From: an uncultured bacterium
Lineage (GTDB): Bacteria > Bacteroidota > Bacteroidia > Chitinophagales > CAIOSU01
NCBI GenBank assembly: GCA_903861055.1
Contig: CAIOSU010000313.1
Location: 1 to 7,363, forward strand
DNA length: 7,363 bases
Direction: 5' to 3'
Position numbers and translations under genes: made by a program. This document shows positions 1 to 4,405 of this stretch, piece after piece (the first letter of the stretch is position 1; the number at the start of each line of letters is the position of its first letter). Below the pieces are notes generated by a model that was not told the DNA's origin, did not search any database, and saw only the letters and a list, made by a program, of their open reading frames with translations.

Positions 1-1043
1 TGCTTCATCAGCAAGGATATGAGGTAATTGGCATTACCATGAAAACATGGGACTATGCAACTTCTGGCGGCAGCAAAAAGGAAACCGGCTGTTGCAGCCT
101 GGATAGTATAAACGATGCCCGTCAAGTGGCCGTTGAAGTAGGCTTTCCGCATTATATCATCGATATCCGCAACGAGTTTGGCGATTATGTGATTGACAAC
201 TTTGTGGAAGAATACCTAGCTGGTCGCACACCTAACCCTTGTGTGCTCTGCAATACCCACATTAAATGGGAAGCTTTGTTAAAGCGTGCCGATGCCATGG
301 GCTGCGATTTTATTGCCACAGGCCACTACGCCCGCCTGCGATACGAAAATGGACGTCACATCATTAGCAAAGCCAAAGACTTAGGTAAAGACCAGAGCTA
401 TGTGCTTTGGGGTGTGAGCCAAAAGTGCTTAGCTCGCACTATTTTCCCGTTGGCTGAGTTTATGAAACCCGACATCAGGAAAATGTGTGAAGAGTGGGGC
501 TATAGCGAACTGGCAAAAAAAGCGGAGAGCTACGAAATTTGCTTTGTGCCAGATAACGATTACCGAGGTTTCCTGAAACGCCGCGTGCCTACCTTGCAGG
601 AGGAAGTAAATGGCGGCCTATTTGTTGATACGCAAGGTAACATCCTTGGTAAGCACGAAGGTTATCCATTCTATACCATTGGCCAACGCAAAGGCTTGGG
701 CATTGCGCTGGGCGAACCAATGTATGTAACCGAAATACACCCTGCTACCAATACGGTAGTATTAGGCCGCGACGAAGATTTGCAAAAAACCACCATGACT
801 GTCGGCGGTCTGAACCTAATTAAGTATGCCGAAGTGCCCGAGGGTATTGAGTCGGTAACCAAAATACGGTACAAAGATGCCGGTGCCCTAAGCACCCTGC
901 ACCCACAACCCGATGGAAAAATAGTAGTTGAATTTGAGGCCGTGGTAAGAGCCATTGCCCCAGGCCAATCGGCAGTGTTTTACGAAGGCGATGATTTGAT
1001 TGGCGGTGGTATTATACATGCGCCAGTGGCTGTGTTGATTTAG
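1..1043 (+). CDS. mnmA: tRNA-specific 2-thiouridylase MnmA, 5' truncated by the window edge
   Basis: MnmA is a cytoplasmic enzyme that uses ATP and a persulfide sulfur to convert U34 of Lys, Glu and Gln tRNAs to 2-thiouridine. The frame is open from base 3; before the first in-frame ATG (base 39) it already encodes LHQQGYEVIGIT, the expected MnmA sequence, so that ATG is internal and the true start lies upstream. Numbering from that Met, the two catalytic cysteines are C71 in NPCVLCN and C168 in SYEICFVPDNDY. Their spacing of 97 equals that of E. coli Cys102/Cys199, so about 19 residues, including the SGGxDS P-loop, are missing. Also visible are ATGHYAR, KDQSYVLWG and the YTIGQRKGLGIA stretch of the central domain. 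The C-terminal beta-barrel (about 245-334) is complete, with APGQSAVFY near the end. The GCC pair at 18-19 follows the form I associate with Bacteroidota MnmA. No frameshift is seen, and the next gene starts 238 bp downstream. Confidence 0.97.
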   Translation, partial: LHQQGYEVIGITMKTWDYATSGGSKKETGCCSLDSINDARQVAVEVGFPHYIIDIRNEFGDYVIDNFVEEYLAGRTPNPCVLCNTHIKWEALLKRADAMGCDFIATGHYARLRYENGRHIISKAKDLGKDQSYVLWGVSQKCLARTIFPLAEFMKPDIRKMCEEWGYSELAKKAESYEICFVPDNDYRGFLKRRVPTLQEEVNGGLFVDTQGNILGKHEGYPFYTIGQRKGLGIALGEPMYVTEIHPATNTVVLGRDEDLQKTTMTVGGLNLIKYAEVPEGIESVTKIRYKDAGALSTLHPQPDGKIVVEFEAVVRAIAPGQSAVFYEGDDLIGGGIIHAPVAVLI

Positions 1044-1116
1044 TGCGTTCAAACAAATTAGAAGAAGTGAACAGGTGCAAGTTTGCCATGCATCTTAGAT
1101 TTGAACATGTTACACC

Positions 1117-1145
1117 CCTCTCCTATCCTCTCCCTTAGGGAGAGG
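1117..1145. repeat. CCTCTCC direct repeat with GGGAGAGG inverted repeat
   Basis: CCTCTCC occurs at 1117-1123 and again at 1127-1133. The second copy, as CCTCTCCC (1127-1134), pairs perfectly with GGGAGAGG (1138-1145) across a TTA loop, giving an 8-bp stem that becomes 9 bp if the outer loop bases pair. The first copy could pair with the same 3' arm, so two alternative hairpins are possible. It lies 83 bp after the mnmA stop and could act as a transcription end or processing site. It lacks a proper U-tract (AACTTCTACC follows), so it is a poor intrinsic terminator. A dispersed intergenic repeat is an equally good reading. Confidence 0.55.
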
Positions 1146-1227
1146 AACTTCTACCTTTTGACAAAAAAATAAATACCGCCAGACTAATCCTTATTTAGTT
1201 TGTTCCATTTTCAATCGTTCATGGTAA

Positions 1228-1248
1228 ATCGTACTTCGTACATCGATT
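1228..1248. repeat. Degenerate heptanucleotide tandem repeat
   Basis: Three adjacent 7-mers read ATCGTAC, TTCGTAC and ATCGATT: two near-identical units and a third matching at the first four positions. CGTAC is repeated exactly with a 7-base period. A related AATCGTTC lies a little upstream (about 1213-1220). The array is short and could be the remnant of a longer simple repeat; no function is evident. Confidence 0.4.
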
Positions 1249-1277
1249 GTCTTGTGTCTATTTTTTCCATAACTTTA
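1246..1277 (+). promoter_or_regulatory. Possible Bacteroidota-type promoter of the lipoprotein-protease pair
   Basis: TAACTTTA at 1270-1277 matches 7 of 8 positions of the Bacteroidota -7 element TAnnTTTG. ATTG at 1246-1249 matches the -33 TTTG at three of four positions, with a 20-base spacer. If used, transcription would begin almost at the ATG (1282), giving a leaderless or very short-leader mRNA, which fits the absence of any Shine-Dalgarno sequence. Both elements are imperfect in an AT-rich region, so this is tentative. Confidence 0.28.
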
Positions 1278-1281
1278 AGCT

Positions 1282-2010
1282 ATGAAGAACACTTGGGGCT
1301 TTTTGTGTGCCATTTTCCTCGCTAGCATAGTTGTTTTGCCTTCCTGCAACAAGGATGATTCGTTTGTAGCTGAGTTCAAATATGAGTATTTCCCTACCGA
1401 TAGTGGCCGATATGTTATTTACGATGTTGACTCTATTATTTTCAACTCGTTTTTTACACCTCCGCTAAAAGACACCATCCAGTTTCAGGTACGCGAGGTA
1501 TATGGCGAGACCTTTATTGATGGGGAAGGCAACCGATTGAGGCGTATTGAGCGTTTTCGCCGCAACGATACTTTAGGCAACTGGGGCCTTACCGATGTAT
1601 GGTATGCAGGTATCATCAACAATCAAGCCATTTGGGTCGAAGAAAATCTTCGTTTCCTAAAATTCGTTTTCCCTCCCAGAGCTACTTCTAAATGGAATGG
1701 AAACCAATATATTGAAATAACCGAGGGTATAGAGTTTATGGCGGATTGGGAATATAAAATGTCGGAACTAGATGTACCTAAAAGCATAAATGGCCTAAAC
1801 TTTGATTCGACGGCAACGGTAATCCTTGCATACGATACGGCTTCGAAGATAGAAAGAATAACGGCTACTGAAACCTATGCCAAGGGAGTTGGGTTAATAT
1901 ACAAAGATTGGGCCTGGCTAAGGAAACAAAACGTTATTGCTCAGTTTCCCCAAGGCACCGAGGATGGATTCATAGTTCGCATGTGGGTTAAAGAATATGG
2001 TAACTTATGA
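1282..2010 (+). CDS. Surface-type lipoprotein of unknown function
   Basis: The 242-residue product begins with a short charged n-region and a hydrophobic stretch (about 6-20) ending in L-P-S-C, so C22 is the predicted lipidated residue; Pro at -2 is not ideal. The residues after it are N-K-D-D-S. An acidic pair after Lys close to the Cys resembles the lipoprotein export signal that sends Bacteroidota lipoproteins to the outer face of the outer membrane. The mature part (about 30-242) is rich in aromatic and beta-prone residues, including YFPTDSGRYVIYDVDSI, RLRRIERFRR and ENLRFLKFVFPP. It has no further cysteines and no transmembrane segment. It resembles short conserved Bacteroidota hypothetical proteins with a YFPL-x-x-G-x-Y-type start to the mature domain, but I know no established function. 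Its TGA overlaps the ATG of the downstream protease by ATGA, so the two are co-transcribed and probably coupled. A partner, anchor or modulator of the protease is only an inference. Confidence 0.85.
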   Translation: MKNTWGFLCAIFLASIVVLPSCNKDDSFVAEFKYEYFPTDSGRYVIYDVDSIIFNSFFTPPLKDTIQFQVREVYGETFIDGEGNRLRRIERFRRNDTLGNWGLTDVWYAGIINNQAIWVEENLRFLKFVFPPRATSKWNGNQYIEITEGIEFMADWEYKMSELDVPKSINGLNFDSTATVILAYDTASKIERITATETYAKGVGLIYKDWAWLRKQNVIAQFPQGTEDGFIVRMWVKEYGNL

Positions 2011-3665
2011 TAAAGGCTTTTACTACTGTAACCTTATTTACCTTGCTGCTATTGGCAGCCAGCGCGTTTGCTCAAGGCGATGGCAAGTATTATAACAAAT
2101 ACTGGGTGCATTTTGCCAATAAACAAGACAATGGATACTCCATTGAAAGCCCGAGTGAATATTTATCGCCTAGGGCACTTGAGCGCAGGGAAAAGTTTGG
2201 TATCGTAATCGACTCAACCGATTTGCCTATTACCAACGCCTATATTGAACAAGTAAAACTAGCAGGGGGCAACGTGCTGCACCGCAGCAAATGGTTCAAT
2301 GCCATAAGTGTGGAAGTGGACGATAGCAACGAAGTAAATGCCATACGCGAGCTGCCCTTTGTAATACAAATGCAACCAGTAGCCGCCACAAAAATTCAAT
2401 GCTTGCAGGGCGAATCAGATGGACCCGAAAGCCGTAAAAGTGAAGTGCGTTCTGTCGCTTACGGGCAAAGCACTACCCAAACCACTATGGTAAAAGGCCA
2501 TTACTTGCACGAATTGGGTTATAAAGGCGAAGGCATGTATATTGCCGTGCTCGATGCCGGTTTTGAGCGTGTTGACCAAATTTCGGCCTTTGATAGTTTA
2601 AGACACCACAACCGCATACTTGGTACCTATGATTTTGTTCGCGTGCAAGAAAACGTTTACGACCTTGGCAGTCACGGCCGCAATGTATTCTCCATAATGG
2701 CCGGTAATTTGCCCAACGAATTTTTAGGTAGTGCGCCCAATGCCTCCTACTTCCTTTTTAGAACCGAAGAAGGTGCTACCGAATATAAAATTGAGGAAGA
2801 CAACTGGGTAGCCGCCGTTGAACGCGCCGATAGCCTTGGTGTTGATTTAGTAAACACCTCGCTTGGCTATACCGACTACGACGACCCTACCATGAGCTAT
2901 ACCTATAGCGATATGACTGGAAGAATTGCCCGCATTAGCATTTCGGCCACAATTGCTGCCCGTAAAGGCATGATAATAGTAAGTAGCGCTGGCAATATGG
3001 GCAATAGCAGTTGGCGCTACATTTCAGCGCCTGGCGATGCCGATAGCATACTTACTATTGGGGCAGTAAATGGCTCTGGCTCGTTTGCCCGGTTTAGTTC
3101 TTACGGCCCAACAGCGGACGGTCGAGTAAAACCAGATATAGTGGGTATGGGGCAGGGCACCTCTTACATTGGTGTTTCAGATACCGTTGAACAGGGCAAT
3201 GGCACCTCTTACTCAGCACCTTTACTCGCAGGGTTTGTAGCCTGCCTTTGGCAAAGCAACCCAACCTTGCAACCGCAGCAACTCATTCAATTGGTACGGG
3301 AATCGGCAAGTAGCTTTAGCAAACCAACCGACTCTATTGGTTATGGCATACCAGATTTTCAGAAAGCGCACTATGAAATTCTGAAAAACCAAAATCCTGT
3401 ATATGGCAACATGATGCCGGTAGTATACCCTAATCCATTTGTTGATAAGGTAGATATTGTATTGAATGCCGAGATAACTGGCAACTACAAGCTGGAAATG
3501 GTTGATTTAATGGGTAGCAGGGTGTATACCGAAGACAGAAACGTAAGTGTAGCCTCTTATCAAACCTATACTTTAACAGACCTAGGCAGATTGGCATCGG
3601 GTCTATATGTGGTGCGCATAACTTACCCAGCAGGTACGGTTAAGCTCAAAATACTGAAATACTAG
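2007..3665 (+). CDS. Secreted S8 (subtilisin-family) serine protease with T9SS sorting domain
   Basis: This 552-residue product is a complete secreted subtilase. Residues 1-22 form a signal peptide with likely cleavage at AFA|QG. Residues about 23-130 are the prodomain typical of Bacteroidota S8 proteins, with YWVHFANK, YLSPRALERREKFGI and a SKWFNAI segment leading to an inhibitor-like beta region. The catalytic domain (about 160-460) has D183 in AVLDAGF, H223 in SHGRNVFSIMAG, oxyanion-hole N330 in SSAGN and nucleophile S401 in GTSYSAPLLAG, so the triad is intact. The residue after HG is Arg instead of the usual Thr. Residues about 470-552 are a T9SS type A sorting domain: YPNPF, then LEMVDLMGSRVY, LASGLYVVRI and a KLKILKY end. 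The protein should cross the inner membrane by Sec, leave by T9SS and be released or attached at the surface after the domain is cleaved. It overlaps the preceding lipoprotein gene by four bases. Its substrate is unknown. Its stop overlaps that of the convergent phosphatase gene. Confidence 0.95.
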   Translation: MIKAFTTVTLFTLLLLAASAFAQGDGKYYNKYWVHFANKQDNGYSIESPSEYLSPRALERREKFGIVIDSTDLPITNAYIEQVKLAGGNVLHRSKWFNAISVEVDDSNEVNAIRELPFVIQMQPVAATKIQCLQGESDGPESRKSEVRSVAYGQSTTQTTMVKGHYLHELGYKGEGMYIAVLDAGFERVDQISAFDSLRHHNRILGTYDFVRVQENVYDLGSHGRNVFSIMAGNLPNEFLGSAPNASYFLFRTEEGATEYKIEEDNWVAAVERADSLGVDLVNTSLGYTDYDDPTMSYTYSDMTGRIARISISATIAARKGMIIVSSAGNMGNSSWRYISAPGDADSILTIGAVNGSGSFARFSSYGPTADGRVKPDIVGMGQGTSYIGVSDTVEQGNGTSYSAPLLAGFVACLWQSNPTLQPQQLIQLVRESASSFSKPTDSIGYGIPDFQKAHYEILKNQNPVYGNMMPVVYPNPFVDKVDIVLNAEITGNYKLEMVDLMGSRVYTEDRNVSVASYQTYTLTDLGRLASGLYVVRITYPAGTVKLKILKY

Positions 3666-4336
3666 CCCTTCAATTTACCCAAAGGAAATTGCAACAGGTT
3701 TGGTAACACTACTTTGGCACCTGCTTTAGCCAATACACCCGTGCCTGCAAAATCGACGCCTACAAAATCAATACCCAATTCAGTAGATACTTGCCAGTCA
3801 TAAACCCTATCGCCTACATACACCACTTGCTGGTATGTTTGATGGCCATATTGCTTTTGGGCTAACTCAATTACCTCTTTTATCGAGTCTACTTTAGAGT
3901 ATGACTTGTCAGCCCCAACAAACGGTACCTCATTGGCTGGTATGCCTATAACCTCGAGCTTAAACTGTGCCGGATGCCGCCAAGCCCCAGTAGCTATACC
4001 CAAATACACATCGGAAAGCGACAACAAATGATTGAAAGTGGCGCTGGCACCTGGTATTTCTTCAAAATACTGGGGGTGCGATTGGTACCGTTGTTCTAGC
4101 TTTTGCCTAAAGCCCAATTTCAATGCCTCCACCTCCTCTACAAAAGCATTGCGCTGATGCAATTGTTGAAAGAAGTGATCAGTAACGGCTGAATCGGTAA
4201 CATGCTTGCAATTTAAAAAATCGAGCCCTTCCAAACTATGTCCCGTTACTTCTTGAAACGCCTCAGCATAGCAAAGGTCTTTTTCGTAATCAGTATTGGC
4301 CAAAGTGCCATCAATATCGAAAATGATTAACCGCAT
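3662..4336 (-). CDS. HAD-superfamily hydrolase (phosphoglycolate phosphatase-like)
   Basis: This 224-residue cytoplasmic protein begins directly with HAD motif I, FDIDGT (nucleophile D7, general acid D9), which fixes the start. An alpha-helical cap (about 15-90) follows, placing it in the subclass I family. Motif II is T116 in IATGAW. K148 in the SKVDSI segment is the likely motif III lysine; K126 is an alternative. Motif IV is GDRVYD with D176 and D180, the Mg2+ site. The family removes phosphate from small phosphorylated metabolites. The sequence does not show which one, so a gph assignment would be a guess. The gene starts only 11 bases beyond the U-tract of the terminator that ends the upstream gene, with no Shine-Dalgarno sequence, so its promoter is unclear. 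Its TAG shares CTAG with the convergent protease stop. Confidence 0.93.
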   Translation of the reverse strand: MRLIIFDIDGTLANTDYEKDLCYAEAFQEVTGHSLEGLDFLNCKHVTDSAVTDHFFQQLHQRNAFVEEVEALKLGFRQKLEQRYQSHPQYFEEIPGASATFNHLLSLSDVYLGIATGAWRHPAQFKLEVIGIPANEVPFVGADKSYSKVDSIKEVIELAQKQYGHQTYQQVVYVGDRVYDWQVSTELGIDFVGVDFAGTGVLAKAGAKVVLPNLLQFPLGKLKG

Positions 4337-4347
4337 AGTGCTATTAT

Positions 4348-4391
4348 AAAAAAAAAGGCGGGCAAACCATGTTCTGTGGTTTGCCCGCCTT
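4348..4391 (-). terminator. Strong intrinsic terminator of the 931-residue propeller gene
   Basis: Read on the minus strand, AAGGCGGGCAAACCA (4391-4377) pairs perfectly over 15 bp with TGGTTTGCCCGCCTT (4369-4355) across a 7-base loop, CAGAACA. The stem is followed directly by T residues: nine Ts (4356-4348), the first two of which belong to the stem end. The hairpin begins 14 bases after the TAA of the propeller gene. The plus-strand side lacks a comparable T-run, so it acts in one direction. This is the clearest terminator in the window. Confidence 0.95.
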
Positions 4392-4405
4392 CAATAAATT
4401 ATCCA

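Larger units (their letters stand above)
1044..1281. other. Non-coding gap between mnmA and the lipoprotein gene
   Basis: This 238-bp gap shows no plausible coding sequence on either strand. It contains a C/T-rich direct and inverted repeat (about 1117-1145), an A-rich stretch (1161-1173), a degenerate heptamer tandem repeat (1228-1248) and a T-run (1261-1266) just before the next gene. No tRNA-like or riboswitch-like fold is recognised. It must hold the end of the mnmA transcript and probably the promoter of the lipoprotein-protease pair. Confidence 0.6.

Noticed and set aside
39..41. ATG at 39 as the start of mnmA
   Set aside because: The 12 codons before it continue MnmA homology, and the ATP-binding P-loop would be missing from a protein starting here.
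671..955. 94-codon minus-strand open frame inside mnmA
   Set aside because: It lies opposite the conserved C-terminal half of MnmA and has no features of its own.
1158..1163. Perfect TTGACA, like a sigma-70 -35 box
   Set aside because: No TATAAT-like hexamer lies 16-18 bases downstream, and this phylum uses TTTG / TAnnTTTG elements.
3671..3691. CAATTT / AAATTG inverted repeat just after the convergent stops
   Set aside because: The 6-bp AT-rich stem has a 9-base loop and no U-tract, and it lies within phosphatase coding sequence, so it is too weak to call a terminator.
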